Below are positions 1 to 9,106 of a stretch of DNA of 64,000 nt, in pieces. The notes beneath the pieces were generated by a model. The model was not told where the DNA came from, did no database searches, and saw only the letters and a program-made list of their open reading frames with translations. Every line of letters begins with the position of its first letter. Within the stretch, counting starts at the first letter, position 1. The DNA lies in assembly GCA_958295485.1 (NCBI GenBank), contig OY282354.1, positions 682,001-746,000 of the forward strand, read 5' to 3'. The position numbers and the translations under genes are program-made. The DNA comes from an uncultured Gammaproteobacteria bacterium (GTDB taxonomy: Bacteria > Pseudomonadota > Gammaproteobacteria > Eutrophobiales > Eutrophobiaceae).

Positions 1-1
1 G

Positions 2-70
2 GGAATCGATACGAAGGTGATAACCCGGGATATCCTGCGCGCTGTCGATGATTCAAGAAAGCAGGAATAG
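2..70 (+). CDS. C-terminal fragment of an unidentified protein (reads GIDTKVITRDILRAVDDSRKQE*)
   Basis: Open frame from window edge to TAG at 68-70; too short to identify. Confidence 0.25.
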   Translation, partial: GIDTKVITRDILRAVDDSRKQE

Positions 71-216
71 AGATTTTATCGGCAACCACCAATATATTTA
101 CTAAACTTTATAAAAATCAAAGACCTGACCCCTCCAGCTGAGCAATGGGAGGTGTTAACCCAGCAAGAGACGGCTAATTTGCGTTTCCTGATATTGAGGA
201 GTATATTCCGAAATAG

Positions 217-1404
217 TTGAACTATTATGGATGTTTCTCCGAAATGGTAGATATAGACAGGGCTTTGAATATTGAGCTTCCGCAGGGGCAATCCGCTTTT
301 TTGTGGGGGCCTCGCAAGACCGGCAAGACAACTTATCTGAAGCGGGCATTTCCGGACAGCATCGTCTATGATTTTCTGAAGACGGACATTACCCTGGATT
401 TCATCAGGAATCCCGCCCTGCTGAGGGAGCGCCTCCTGGCAGACAGGCAGCGGGCGGGCGCATCGCCCGTCATCCTGGACGAGGTGCAAAAAGCGCCGGC
501 AATCCTCGATGAAGTGCATTGGCTCATTGAAAACGAGGGCTTGAATTTTATCCTGTGCGGTTCCAGCGCCCGGAAGTTGAGAAAAGGCGGCGCCAATCTC
601 TTGGGCGGCCGGGCCTGGCGCTTCGAGATGTTCCCGTTTGTCTTCCCCGAGATCGAACGCTTCGACTTGTTGCAGGCGCTGAACCAGGGCCTGATACCCT
701 CGCATTACCTGCAACGCAGCTATCAACGGTCCTTGCGCGCTTACGTCCAGGATTACCTGAAAGAGGAAGTCTTTAACGAAGGCCTGGTTCGAAACATTCC
801 CGCCTTCTCGCGGTTTTTCGAGGCGATGGGATACGCCCATGGAGAGTTGCTCAACTATTCAAATATCGCGCGGGATTGTGGGGTGGATTCAAAGACCGTA
901 AAAGAATATTTTCAGATATTGGTTGACACCTTGTTAGGCGCTTACGTCGCGCCGTATAAAAAAAGACAGGGGCGGCAGGTCATCAGCAAGGCCTCCAAAT
1001 TTTACCTCTTCGACGTCGGCGTAGCCGGACATCTCTGCAAGCGCAGGATAAACGAAGAACACGGGGAGCAGTTCGGCAGGGCGTTTGAACATTTCATATT
1101 CATGGAACTTAACGCCCATCGCTCCTATCTCGAGTTGCATTACGATATTGACTTCTGGAGAACCAAATCAGGGTTGGAGGTGGATTTCATATTAGGCGGC
1201 GGAGAAGTCGCCCTAGAAGTAAAAGGCACCCGCCGTGTAGACAACGCCGACCTGGGCGCCCTGAGAACTTTTATGAATGAATCCAAACCGCGGTTGGGCA
1301 TTATTGTATCCAACGAAAAAAAAGAACGTAAAATCGGCGATATAACCGTCCTGCCATGGCGAGACTTCCTCGGCAAGTTATGGGATGGGAAGCTGATTAG
1401 ATAA
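217..1404 (+). CDS. AAA-type ATP-binding protein with C-terminal DUF4143-like nuclease-fold domain
   Basis: Walker A-like GPRKTGKTT, VILDEVQKAP Walker B, GSSARKL, C-terminal FWRTKSGLEVDFIL...ALEVKG typical of the DUF4143 ATPase family. Confidence 0.85.
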   Translation: MNYYGCFSEMVDIDRALNIELPQGQSAFLWGPRKTGKTTYLKRAFPDSIVYDFLKTDITLDFIRNPALLRERLLADRQRAGASPVILDEVQKAPAILDEVHWLIENEGLNFILCGSSARKLRKGGANLLGGRAWRFEMFPFVFPEIERFDLLQALNQGLIPSHYLQRSYQRSLRAYVQDYLKEEVFNEGLVRNIPAFSRFFEAMGYAHGELLNYSNIARDCGVDSKTVKEYFQILVDTLLGAYVAPYKKRQGRQVISKASKFYLFDVGVAGHLCKRRINEEHGEQFGRAFEHFIFMELNAHRSYLELHYDIDFWRTKSGLEVDFILGGGEVALEVKGTRRVDNADLGALRTFMNESKPRLGIIVSNEKKERKIGDITVLPWRDFLGKLWDGKLIR

Positions 1405-1505
1405 GGACCTGACCCCTTGTCTTTTTCGGTATCCGGCAATTGGCGGGTCACGTTTGAAGAGGCAGGCGGCTGTATTGACCGTTTAAATTTAGAGGATTAT
1501 CACTG

Positions 1506-1802
1506 ATGGCTGAGAATGGTATCAAAGTGAACATGACTCCTTCGCATCCGGGCGATTTCATCCGCACGGAAGTCATTGAGGAGTTGGACTTGAACGTTAC
1601 GAAGGCCGCCGAGATTTCAGGCGTTCGGCGGGCAACGCTCTCCGACCTGCTGAACGGCAACGCCAGGCTGTCACCGGAAATGGCCTTGCGCATCGAGAAG
1701 GCCTTCGACGTAAGCATGGACATGTTGTTGCGGATGCAGGCATGGTACGACGCCGCGCAAATGCGGGCCCGCGCAAGTGAGATCAGTGAAGGACGTCGAT
1801 AA
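1506..1802 (+). CDS. higA: HigA-family XRE antitoxin
   Basis: PSHPGDFIRTEVIEELDLNVTKAAEISGVRRATLSDLLNGNARLSPEMALRIEKAF is the classic HigA HTH; no HigB seen upstream. Confidence 0.85.
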   Translation: MAENGIKVNMTPSHPGDFIRTEVIEELDLNVTKAAEISGVRRATLSDLLNGNARLSPEMALRIEKAFDVSMDMLLRMQAWYDAAQMRARASEISEGRR

Positions 1803-2313
1803 AAAACCAAGAAATTACAAAGATGAAGGATTACCTTCCTTAAAAGATCTTCCGGCTTCTTTAATACTTGCTGATCCTGGCAAAGCAGAAACACAAAAAG
1901 AGCAACGCCAAGCCCTGAATCAGACAGCGCGAATTTTAAAAGTTCCGTCATCAGGCGCGCTGCGTATTTCAACGCCGGATGAAGTTGACGATGCCTTTAT
2001 AACAAAAGAATCGCTGCGCCATTTCATCGAGCAGGGGGGGAACAGGGAGCGATTCGCTAAATACATTAAGCCGACTCTGGAAGATCCTTTAGAAGTCTGG
2101 CTTGCGGTGGAAAAAATCGGGCGCAAGAAAATCCTTCGGCGCCGGTTTATTTCCGTTTTTGGCGGAGACAAGAAAACGCGAACGCTGGTAGTGACTCAAG
2201 AGAACAATGACGGATCGTTATTTTGGACCTTCGTCCCAAACACAAAAGAAAAACAATACATGGATAATAAGCGGGAGGGTGTATTACTCTACAAAAGAGA
2301 GGAGGGTCAGTAA
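1777..2313 (+). CDS. hypothetical protein (178 aa)
   Basis: Intact ORF overlapping the end of higA; its 3' end is the left boundary of a four-copy repeat. Confidence 0.5.
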   Translation: MRSVKDVDKKPRNYKDEGLPSLKDLPASLILADPGKAETQKEQRQALNQTARILKVPSSGALRISTPDEVDDAFITKESLRHFIEQGGNRERFAKYIKPTLEDPLEVWLAVEKIGRKKILRRRFISVFGGDKKTRTLVVTQENNDGSLFWTFVPNTKEKQYMDNKREGVLLYKREEGQ

Positions 2314-3092
2314 AGGATGCGTTGCCTGGTCACATCCAGATACGGCTAGTGTCTCTTTTCGTGTGCTACCTTGCAAACCGGCCCATGTTCAACCAGGAAA
2401 GTGCGAGCAGCCGCACCATATCTCTGACCCACCCATAACTGTAGCAAACCCAAGACTTCAGCGCAAACAGCCATGAACCTCACCATTTGCTCTACAGAAG
2501 GGAGGAAGGTCAGTAATGGATGCGGAGCCTGGGCGCATCCAGATACAGTCGCCTCTTTTTTAACTCAATGTAAGGGTCGTCCATTCGACAACCAGGAAAG
2601 TGCGTATAGCCTACCGTGTCTCTGACTTGCCCATGATTATAGCAAACCCAGGAGCTCAGCGCAAACAGCCATGAACCTCACCATTTGCTCTACAGAAGGG
2701 AGGAAGGTCAGTAATGGATGCGGAGCCTGGGCACACCCAGATACGCGGCCGCTTTTTTTGCTGCTCCCTATATACCTGCCTGTATCCATGTCCGATCTAA
2801 ACCAGGAAAGTGCGAACGCCTTGACCGTATCTCTGACTTGCCCATGACTATAGCAAACCCAGGAGCTCAGCGCAAACAGCCATGAACCTCACCATTTGCT
2901 CTACAGAAGGGAGGAAGGTCAGTAATGGATGCGGAGCCTGGGCACATCCAGATACGCGACTGCTTTTTTTGCTGCTCCCTGTATACCTGCCTGTATCCAT
3001 GTCCGATCTAAACCTGGAAAGTGCGAACGTCCTGACCGTATCTCTGACCCGCCCATGACTATAGCAAACCCAGGAGCTCAGCGCAAACAGCC
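2288..3092 (+). repeat. Four tandem imperfect ~200 bp repeats spanning the end of the upstream gene to the start of the downstream gene
   Basis: TCTACA(G/A)A(A)G(G)GAGG..GGTCAGTAA.GGATGCG..GCCTGG recurs at 2288, 2491, 2689, 2900; later units end in GCGCAAACAGCCATGAACCTCACCAT, the start of ORF 3093. Confidence 0.9.
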
Positions 3093-3332
3093 ATGAACCT
3101 CACCATCGAATATAATGACGCCGCAACCCTGGCCGCCCTCAATGACTTCCTCCGCCAGACCAATAACCTCAGCCCAGTCATGGCCGAGATAGCCGAGCAC
3201 TTGGTAGCCAGCGCCACCGACTCTTTCAGGCGGGAGGCCTCGCCGGACGGCACGCCCTGGAAAGCCCTCGCACCGGCGACCGTCGAGGAGCGGGCGAAGA
3301 TCGGCAAGGGCCCGCGCCCTATCCTCGTATAA
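3093..3332 (+). CDS. Phage virion-morphogenesis (gpG/tail completion)-like protein, truncated
   Basis: MNLTIEYNDAATLAALNDFLRQTNNLSPVMAEIAEHLVASATDSFRREASPDGTPWKALAPATVEERAK resembles phage virion morphogenesis proteins; ends where a dispersed repeat begins. Confidence 0.6.
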   Translation: MNLTIEYNDAATLAALNDFLRQTNNLSPVMAEIAEHLVASATDSFRREASPDGTPWKALAPATVEERAKIGKGPRPILV

Positions 3333-3333
3333 T

Positions 3334-3545
3334 GGGGTCAGGTCGCACAATGCACACCCTTGATCCCCCCTTGTCAGGAGGGATATACGAGCTATATTGG
3401 AAGCAGAATGCTGGAACTGCCTGAAGTTGAAACGACGCGGCGGGGGATAGTGAATCTATAATGGGGTCACATATAAAGCATATAATGGGGTCACATATAA
3501 TGGGGTCAGGTCGCACAATGCACACCCTTGATCCCCCCTTGTCAG
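3334..3545 (+). repeat. Displaced copy of the mutM 5' region with two copies of the 22-bp GGGGTCAGGTCGCACAATGCAC repeat
   Basis: 3334-3355 and 3502-3523 match the repeat; 3405-3455 reads ATGCTGGAACTGCCTGAAGTTGAAACGACGCGGCGGGGGATAG, the mutM start region. Confidence 0.9.
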
Positions 3546-3982
3546 TATAATGTGACCCCCTCGATATACCCCACCGGCGTCTGGCATGGTTATCTTAAAA
3601 ACGGCGATTTAATATCAGTCTGATCCCACCACTTCCCACCGGTTCCCGCGTAATCCCACCGGTTTTCTACAAAATCTTTGGATTTTTCTCCAAACTTAAT
3701 AAACCGCTTTAAGCAATGATCAGCAATGTTTCGCATGAATCGCAAAAAATCTTTCGCATGATTCTATATCAGCATCCGGCGCTACGAACCCGCTGTGTAG
3801 TGAAGCGTTTCGCGACCGTGTCGGCTGTGATGTCGGAATCGCGGCTATAAGCGCAACGCTCATCGACATCGAACAAAGAGGCGTGAGCCAAGGATAAGAA
3901 GGGCCGGGGGACTTATAACTTGACGCCTTGTGATTGCTGACGTATAGTTTGCGTAGCTACTATACGTCTCAGTGAATTCAAC

Positions 3983-4222
3983 ATGCAAACCAAGCTCACT
4001 CTCAGGATGGACGATCAATTGATAAAAGGCGCCAAGGAGTATGCTGAACAGGCCGGGAAGTCTCTCTCCCAGGTGGTGGCCGAGTATTTCTCTGTCGTCA
4101 TATCGCCGCAAGACTCCCCCGTAGAACCGACTCCCACGGTGGCCAGGCTGAGGGGGACTCTCAAAGGCACGAAGATCGACTTGAAAGACTACCGGACCTA
4201 CCTTGAGGATAAATACCTTTGA
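3983..4222 (+). CDS. DUF6364-like antitoxin
   Basis: MQTKLTLRMDDQLIKGAKEYAEQAGKSLSQVVAEYF, ribbon-helix-helix-like; overlaps the PIN gene by 4 nt. Confidence 0.75.
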   Translation: MQTKLTLRMDDQLIKGAKEYAEQAGKSLSQVVAEYFSVVISPQDSPVEPTPTVARLRGTLKGTKIDLKDYRTYLEDKYL

Positions 4223-4650
4223 ATGTGTTGTTCGATACCAATGTCCTGCTCGACTTTCTTCTGGACCGTCCTCCTTTCTCGGAACCTGCCACCAGGCTGC
4301 TTTCCCTGGCTGAACGGGGCGAAATCCAGGGCTTTGCCTGCGCTACCTCTTTCACCACCATCTTCTACCTGGCGCGCAAGGCGGTCGGACTCTCGGACGC
4401 TCGCAAACAGGTCAAAGCCCTTCTCTCGATACTCAATGTCGCGCCGGTCAACCAAACAGTCATAGAAGGTGCAATTGGAAGCGCGATCAACGACTTTGAA
4501 GACGCGGTCATCGTTGAGTCTGCCCGACAAGTAAATGCCCGAGTAATTTTGACGCGCGACGAGAAAGACTTTACCAGGACTCCAATTCCGGCACATTCGC
4601 CGAAGTCCCTGCTAACTCTCCTTGAGAAGGTCAAAGGGTCAAATCTTTGA
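4219..4650 (+). CDS. PIN-domain toxin
   Basis: MNVLFDTNVLLDFLLDRPPF...INDFEDAVIVESAR...ILTRDEKDF PIN acidic residues. Confidence 0.85.
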   Translation: MNVLFDTNVLLDFLLDRPPFSEPATRLLSLAERGEIQGFACATSFTTIFYLARKAVGLSDARKQVKALLSILNVAPVNQTVIEGAIGSAINDFEDAVIVESARQVNARVILTRDEKDFTRTPIPAHSPKSLLTLLEKVKGSNL

Positions 4651-4734
4651 TTTATGCCGGGTTTCTCTTAGCTTAAAGAATCGGTATCAAAAATCAAAGA
4701 CCTGACCCCTTGTCTATAGTTAGGAACGGAATTG

Positions 4735-5886
4735 TTAAACGTTGTCTACCGCTGCTGTTAATATGTTTTGGGCATTCCCGAGATTCTCGACCGTTCCTTC
4801 GACATCCAGCTCGCCGTTTGCATCAAAAGCCAGCCAATCTTCATTCCACCGGGCAACAGTCATATAATCATCGGCATCCCAATTGAGCGGTTCATCTATT
4901 TGTTTTGGCCCCGCTTCGAAGATGAGTTCGTACCACATGTGCTTCAGGTCGACTCGTATGGGGTTCTGCTCATTTCGTATGAGGTCCCGCTCTTCTTTCG
5001 TTGCCCCGTTGTTTATCCATCCTTTGGTGTTTACCTTGAAACAGAGTTTTTGCCTGTTCGGGTTTTCTGGATGGATCTCCAACTGTAAATAAATACAGTA
5101 TGGATAGTTTTCCGCGGCGACTTCCCACTCGAAGTCAAAAACATGCCACCAAAAAGCCCTAAAGCCACCTCCTTTATTGGAAACATAACCCCAGTTATGC
5201 CGGCCATCTATAAACTGAAGCCCCCCCTCAAGGTGCCGAAAGAATCCCTCCCAGGACTTCCATGACCAATTTTTTCTTTCTAGTTGCATCCAGTCTTCGA
5301 AGCTATTGGTGTCGTCCTCCCACTCTTGCAGATGATTCCCGAAATCTGTCAGTATCGAATCGTCGCTTTCGTATGGTTTCAACACCTCCAGAAAGTTGGC
5401 GCGATTGAAGACTTTATACCCCCTTCCCGTTGTCTCTATATTTTCTATACTGCGGTCCTTAGCGCGAGACTGATTGCCGGTCTTTAAATAAATCGGATAA
5501 ATGCAGTCTTCGGCAACGTTTTTCAGCTTGGTTTTTCCATCGCGTACTGTTTCATAATATGTTTCCAGTTGGTTGCCGCGGTTGGGAGCGTCTATTTTGT
5601 CCTCAATTAAAAGTACATACTCGTCATTGATCCGGGCAAGAACATCAATTCCTTTATTCTGCTGATGGATTTCAGGCTTTCTTATGTTCTCCTCGTCGCC
5701 AAGTTCTATATTATGCTTCCCAAGTAATGCCTGCACGAACTTGCGGCCGTAATTGCGTAATTTCTCATCTGTCCCGGACTGAGCCTTGTGACCGGCCCAC
5801 TTAATCAGCCAGCAGATCATCGCATCCTGGGATAGCTCTTTGGTCGCATAATTGAATATATTGGGCTTCGAGTTTTCGTTTGGCAT
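4735..5886 (-). CDS. PD-(D/E)XK nuclease superfamily protein (PDDEXK_4-like)
   Basis: IFNYATKELSQDAMICWLIKWA...KGIDVLARINDEYVLLIEDKIDAPNRGNQLETYYETV motif. Confidence 0.8.
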   Translation of the reverse strand: MPNENSKPNIFNYATKELSQDAMICWLIKWAGHKAQSGTDEKLRNYGRKFVQALLGKHNIELGDEENIRKPEIHQQNKGIDVLARINDEYVLLIEDKIDAPNRGNQLETYYETVRDGKTKLKNVAEDCIYPIYLKTGNQSRAKDRSIENIETTGRGYKVFNRANFLEVLKPYESDDSILTDFGNHLQEWEDDTNSFEDWMQLERKNWSWKSWEGFFRHLEGGLQFIDGRHNWGYVSNKGGGFRAFWWHVFDFEWEVAAENYPYCIYLQLEIHPENPNRQKLCFKVNTKGWINNGATKEERDLIRNEQNPIRVDLKHMWYELIFEAGPKQIDEPLNWDADDYMTVARWNEDWLAFDANGELDVEGTVENLGNAQNILTAAVDNV

Positions 5887-5922
5887 GATGTTGGTCCTCT
5901 CTCATTAATTATAGCAGAACAG

Positions 5923-8688
5923 TCAGGGGGCAAAGCCGATGGGGCGCTGGCTGTCGGGTTTTGCGGCGCATTCCTTCTCCAGGGCTTCTAATAATTGCAG
6001 GGGGTTGGGGGTGACATTAAACAGGCATTGTTTTCGCAGGACGGTATCGTAGTCTCCGGGGGTCAGGTTGTGGAGGCGCAGCAAGCGTTTGTTTAGTGAT
6101 TCCGTCTCTTGCCGGGTCAGCGTCAGGTTGTTTTGCGCCAGGGCCGACAGGAACATGCGCCATGCCTGGTCGGGGTTCAGCGCGTTGAAAGCGATTTTGC
6201 AGTCGAAGCGGCGCAGGCTTGCCTCATCCAGGTCGTCCATCAGGTTGGTGGAGGCGATGAAGATGCCGTCAAAGTGTTCCATGCAAGTGAGCATCTGGTT
6301 TACCTGGTTCGCCTCCCAGCTTTGAACGGCGCCCCGCCTGTCACGGAGCAGGCTGTCCGCTTCGTCCAACAGCAGTGTTGCGTCCTCGGCCTCGGCTTCG
6401 CGGAACATGGCGGCAATGTGTCTCTCCGTTCCACCTACCCACATGCTCAGAACCTCATCCAGGCGCTTTACCAGCAGGGGCTTGTCTACCGATTCGGCCA
6501 GGTGGTGGGCGAAAGCGGTTTTGCCGGTACCGGGAGGCCCGTAGAAACACAACCTTCCCCGATGCTGTTTTTGCAGTCCGTCGCTCAAGGCTTGCAAGTC
6601 AGCGTCGACATTGAGCAAGGTCGGGTCATAGACCGTCATCGAGGAAGCCGGCGAGTCCGGCATGAGGGACTCTCCCTGGGCTTCCAGCGTGTTTTTCAGC
6701 AAGGTTTCCAGCGTGCTTTCCGTCACTCCCTCGGCAGCTTCTTTCTCTTTCAACATGACGCTCGTCACTCCCTCGGCAGCTTCTTTCTCTTTCAACATGA
6801 CGCTTGTCACTCCCTCGGCAGCTTCTTTCTCTTTCAACATGACGCTCGTCGCTCCCTCGGCAGCTTCTTTCTCTTTCAACATGACGCTCGTCACTCCCTC
6901 GGCAGCTTCTTTCTCTTTCAACATGGCGCTCGTCACTCCCTCGGTAGCTTCTTTCTCTTTCAGCACGGCGCTCGTCACTCCCTCGGCAGCTTCTTTCTCT
7001 TTCAACATGGCGCTCGTCACTCCCTCGGTAGCTTCTTTCTCTTTCAGCACGGCGCTCGTCACTCCCTCGGCAGCTTCTTTCTCTTTCAGCACGGCGCTCG
7101 TCACTCCCTCGGCAGCTTCTTTCTCTTTCAGCACGGCGCTCGTCACTCCCTCGGCAGCTTCTTTCTCTTTCAGCACGGCGCTCGTCACTCCATCGGTAAC
7201 TTCTTTCTCTTTCAACATGACGCTCGTCACTCCCTCGGCAGCTTCTTTCTCTTTCAACATGATGCTGGCCACTTTCGCGGCGCGTTCGATATGGGCCGGC
7301 GCGAGGTTGCGGCAGCCGGCCATTCGGTTTCGCCAAGCCTCGCTGGCCTGCAACCCGGCAAGCATCTCGTTTAACATGCGGCGGCGGGTTGCCGGGTTGG
7401 GTTGCCTGAGGTGAAGCACGATATCGAAGCGGCGGATGATCGCCGGGTCTATCTGCTCCACGCTGTTAGTGACCCAGATGATGGGCGTCGAATTATGCTC
7501 CAGGAGATGGTTGGTCCACGCTTTCCCGGGATTGCTCGCGTCCGTGAAGGGAAAGGAAACCAGAATTTTCGATGGGAATACATCCTCGATTTCATCGAAC
7601 AGCAACACGCTGTCTGCATTCCCCGCCAGCAACCGGTCAGTCAGCATACAGGACGAAATTCGTTCTGCCTTCTTCAAAGCGTTCCCCTCCTGATCCTTGG
7701 AGGACACTTCGTACAACTGCAAGCCCGACTCGGCACAGAGGCTGCGCGCCATTTCCGTTTTTCCGACACCCGGCTTACCGTATATCAGGATATTGACGCC
7801 CGTTTGGTTTTCTGCGGACGACTCTTTCAGGTACTTCAGGGTAGACTGGTAGTCCCGCCTGACGTGGGAGAAGTCTTCACCGGACAAGCGCGGCAAGGCG
7901 CTACGCTGCAACAAGGATTCCTGGAATTCCTTGTTTGTCTCATACTCGCCCAGCATACGGTTGACAAAGCCGTCGTCAATTTCAAGGACGTCGGTCAGGT
8001 CAGTACGAAAGCTGTGCCCCTGATTAATCTTGACGATACCGGTACGGACAAGCGGGGCGTTGGAACCAAGGGCCTTTTTAACATTTTGCAAGGAAATATT
8101 GAGTATGCAGGCCAGGAGCGAAACAACCTGCTTGAAGTTCGCGACCGTATAGTCGCTCAGCGACTCGTGCAGCAAGCCGTCACTCTTTCCCCGGACAAGA
8201 AAAAACAGCAGGGCCTGTTCCACATCGGACAGCCCCAACGTTTCTCCCAACCGGGATACATTCAGGGACAGCGCATCCCCCTCTACATTGGCCAGCTCAG
8301 GTTCCTTTTTCTCAATGGCCTCCTCGAGTTTGGCAATGACCTCTTTCGGCGGGAGTTCGTCAGCGGAGTCACGGGCTATACGATCCATGCCGGGAGTATC
8401 CGTGGTGGGGTCAGCGGGGTCATGGTTTATAAGATCCACGATGGGAGTATCCATGATGGGGTCGGAGGGGTCGTCATGGTTTATAAGATCCATGAAGAAA
8501 TCAGTATCTCTTCTCCGACGGTCGTCCGGCCTCTGGTTCGTCACCCGATGGATAGCCAGGCGCAACAGCCAGATATTGACCAGCGGATCGCATTCTTGCC
8601 TGGGCGATTTGTTGCCGGGATGCCGCTTCACTCGCGTCAACAATGATAGGAATTCGACGTTTTTTCTGTTCGCTCTTTTTTGCATCAT
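5923..8688 (-). CDS. Large AAA+ ATPase with two AAA modules separated by a 13x14-aa repeat linker
   Basis: Two Walker A motifs (GKPGVGKTEMA; GPPGTGKTAFA) and Walker B motifs (VLLFDEIED; TLLLDEADS); arginine-finger-like RRFD segments. Confidence 0.85.
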   Translation of the reverse strand: MMQKRANRKNVEFLSLLTRVKRHPGNKSPRQECDPLVNIWLLRLAIHRVTNQRPDDRRRRDTDFFMDLINHDDPSDPIMDTPIVDLINHDPADPTTDTPGMDRIARDSADELPPKEVIAKLEEAIEKKEPELANVEGDALSLNVSRLGETLGLSDVEQALLFFLVRGKSDGLLHESLSDYTVANFKQVVSLLACILNISLQNVKKALGSNAPLVRTGIVKINQGHSFRTDLTDVLEIDDGFVNRMLGEYETNKEFQESLLQRSALPRLSGEDFSHVRRDYQSTLKYLKESSAENQTGVNILIYGKPGVGKTEMARSLCAESGLQLYEVSSKDQEGNALKKAERISSCMLTDRLLAGNADSVLLFDEIEDVFPSKILVSFPFTDASNPGKAWTNHLLEHNSTPIIWVTNSVEQIDPAIIRRFDIVLHLRQPNPATRRRMLNEMLAGLQASEAWRNRMAGCRNLAPAHIERAAKVASIMLKEKEAAEGVTSVMLKEKEVTDGVTSAVLKEKEAAEGVTSAVLKEKEAAEGVTSAVLKEKEAAEGVTSAVLKEKEATEGVTSAMLKEKEAAEGVTSAVLKEKEATEGVTSAMLKEKEAAEGVTSVMLKEKEAAEGATSVMLKEKEAAEGVTSVMLKEKEAAEGVTSVMLKEKEAAEGVTESTLETLLKNTLEAQGESLMPDSPASSMTVYDPTLLNVDADLQALSDGLQKQHRGRLCFYGPPGTGKTAFAHHLAESVDKPLLVKRLDEVLSMWVGGTERHIAAMFREAEAEDATLLLDEADSLLRDRRGAVQSWEANQVNQMLTCMEHFDGIFIASTNLMDDLDEASLRRFDCKIAFNALNPDQAWRMFLSALAQNNLTLTRQETESLNKRLLRLHNLTPGDYDTVLRKQCLFNVTPNPLQLLEALEKECAAKPDSQRPIGFAP
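6718..7268 (-). repeat. In-frame VNTR, 42-bp unit, ~13 copies (VTSAVLKEKEAAEG)
   Basis: Direct reading of nucleotide and protein repeat. Confidence 0.95.
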
Positions 8689-9017
8689 TCTGTCCCCCTG
8701 TAAATAATCAGGTTTTACTGGTATAACGTTTCACGGCTACGATTCACCTTCAAAAATGTCGTATCTCTTCTCCGACGGTCGTCCGGCCTCTGGTTCGTCA
8801 CCCGATGGATAGCCAGGCGCAGCAGCCAGATATTGACCAGCGGGTCGCATTCTTGCCTGGGCGATTTGTTGCCGGGATGCCGCTTCACTTGCGTCAACAA
8901 TGACAGGAATTCGACGTTTTTTCTGTTCGCTCTTTTCTGCATCATTCTGTCCCCCTGTAAATAATCAGGTTTTACTGGTATAACGGTTCACGGCCACGAT
9001 TCACCTTCAAAAATGTC
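8504..9017 (-). repeat. ~257-bp direct duplication of the AAA+ gene 5' end and its promoter
   Basis: 8504-8760 and 8761-9017 are near identical (GTATCTCTTCTCCGACGG...TTCAAAAATGTC). Confidence 0.93.
8715..8945 (-). pseudogene. Truncated N-terminal duplicate of the AAA+ ATPase
   Basis: MMQKRANRKNVEFLSLLTQVKRHPGNKSPRQECDPLVNIWLLRLAIHRVTNQRPDDRRRRDT matches the N-terminus of ORF 5923..8688. Confidence 0.85.
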
Positions 9018-9106
9018 GCGCCGGTGAAGTTTCCGGGTTAGAATACTGCACTTATGCGACATATCATGTCGCAGTTGGAGAATATGCTCAGCCGGGAGCA
9101 AAAAAG

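Noticed and set aside
76-840. Minus-strand 254-aa ORF
   Set aside because: Antisense to the well-supported DUF4143-type ATPase
2288-3092. Regularly spaced repeats considered as a CRISPR array
   Set aside because: Units are ~200 bp, spacing is irregular, no short repeat/spacer layout and no cas genes
6109-7414. Plus-strand and alternate minus-strand ORFs over the AAA+ repeat (HSLGSFFLFQHDAR..., SAASFSFNMTLV..., RERSCRGSDERRAE...)
   Set aside because: Frame/antisense translations of the 42-bp VNTR; the 921-aa AAA+ frame is the coding one
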